A DNA stretch of 6,296 bases, taken from assembly GCA_023458355.1 (NCBI GenBank), contig JAEWZS010000109.1:1-6296 (forward strand), read 5' to 3'. The position numbers and the translations under genes are program-made. The DNA comes from Bacillota bacterium. GTDB taxonomy: Bacteria > Bacillota > Clostridia > Christensenellales > CAG-138. Under the pieces are notes generated by a model, which did not search any database, was not told where the DNA came from, and saw only the letters and a list, made by a program, of their open reading frames with translations. Shown here piece by piece: positions 5,944-6,296 of this stretch (its first letter is position 1; every line of letters begins with the position of its first letter).

Positions 5944-6296
5944 CGGAAAAACAGCCGTCGTAACCGGGGCCTCACGAGGCATAGGAAAGGCAATTGCCCT
6001 TACGCTCGCGTCTAGGGGGGCAAACATCGCTCTTATTTATGCCGGTAACGATTTAGCGGCGAACAATACGATTGAGGAACTTCGCAAATTTGCCGTAAGG
6101 GCGGAAGCCTATCGCTGCGACGTTTCGGATTTTTACGCCGCAAAGGAAGCGGTGGATAAAATTATAGGTACCTTCGGCAGTGTAGACATTTTAATCAATA
6201 ATGCCGGGATTACGCGCGACGCGCTTATGATTTCCATGAAAGAGGCCGATTTTGACGCGGTCGTTAATACGAGCTTGAAGGGTGCTTATAACATGC
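5936..6296 (+). CDS. fabG: 3-oxoacyl-ACP reductase FabG (5' part, cut by window end)
   Basis: The first 120 residues of a short-chain dehydrogenase/reductase that reduces 3-ketoacyl-ACP with NADPH. The frame stays open to the window end; about half of the usual 245-250 residues is present. The ATG at 5936 has GGGAGG (5925-5930) five bases upstream and overlaps the fabD stop by eight bases. The Rossmann cofactor loop is TGASRGIG (10-17), CDVSD (61-65) and NNAG (88-91) follow, and the strand-helix segment NTSLKGAYN (111-119) is near the end. In most SDRs that segment reads TNLKG with the catalytic Asn; here codon AGC (6272-6274) gives Ser113. The Tyr-x-x-x-Lys active site lies outside the window. 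Naming as fabG rests on position after fabD and the SDR motifs. Confidence 0.93.
   Translation, partial: MLNGKTAVVTGASRGIGKAIALTLASRGANIALIYAGNDLAANNTIEELRKFAVRAEAYRCDVSDFYAAKEAVDKIIGTFGSVDILINNAGITRDALMISMKEADFDAVVNTSLKGAYNM

Overview
The window looks like a piece of a Bacillota chromosome, most likely a clostridial-type anaerobe. The reasons are the fatty-acid gene order (MarR regulator, fabH, acpP, fabK, fabD, fabG), the use of FabK as enoyl reductase, strong GGAGG-type ribosome binding sites, TTG start codons, and small single-domain rhodanese and half-size TauE/SafE proteins. No species can be named from the sequence alone. Every supported gene is on the + strand, and no RNA gene, mobile element or CRISPR array was seen.

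Layout. (1) Positions 1-257: the 3' end of a rhodanese-domain gene, closed by a clean intrinsic terminator. (2) 275-1470: a near-consensus extended -10 promoter drives a 374-residue GNAT-fold protein of unknown substrate. (3) 1508-2311: a long RNA hairpin runs to within nine bases of the first of two overlapping half-size TauE/SafE (TSUP) membrane protein genes. (4) 2332-6296: a consensus sigma-70/sigma-A promoter with a palindromic operator candidate over the predicted transcription start, followed by a tightly packed type II fatty acid synthesis (FASII) operon. It runs MarR/FabT-like regulator, fabH, acpP, fabK, fabD, fabG, with fabG cut off by the window end.

How the genes work together. 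FabD loads malonyl units from CoA onto AcpP. FabH condenses acetyl-CoA (or a branched acyl-CoA) with malonyl-ACP. FabG reduces the 3-keto group. FabK performs the final enoyl reduction of each cycle. The fabF, fabZ and acc genes expected in such loci would lie beyond the right edge. The MarR-type gene is probably an autoregulator of the operon, as FabT is in streptococci. The acpP/fabK, fabK/fabD and fabD/fabG pairs overlap by 4, 10 and 8 bases, which suggests translational coupling.

This is mostly a well-known type of region and I see no wholly new system. The points most worth a second look are the hairpin that includes the probable ribosome binding site of the TSUP pair, the split TSUP pair itself, the operator candidate, the Ser at the usual catalytic Asn position of FabG, and the GFSLG active-site variant of FabD.
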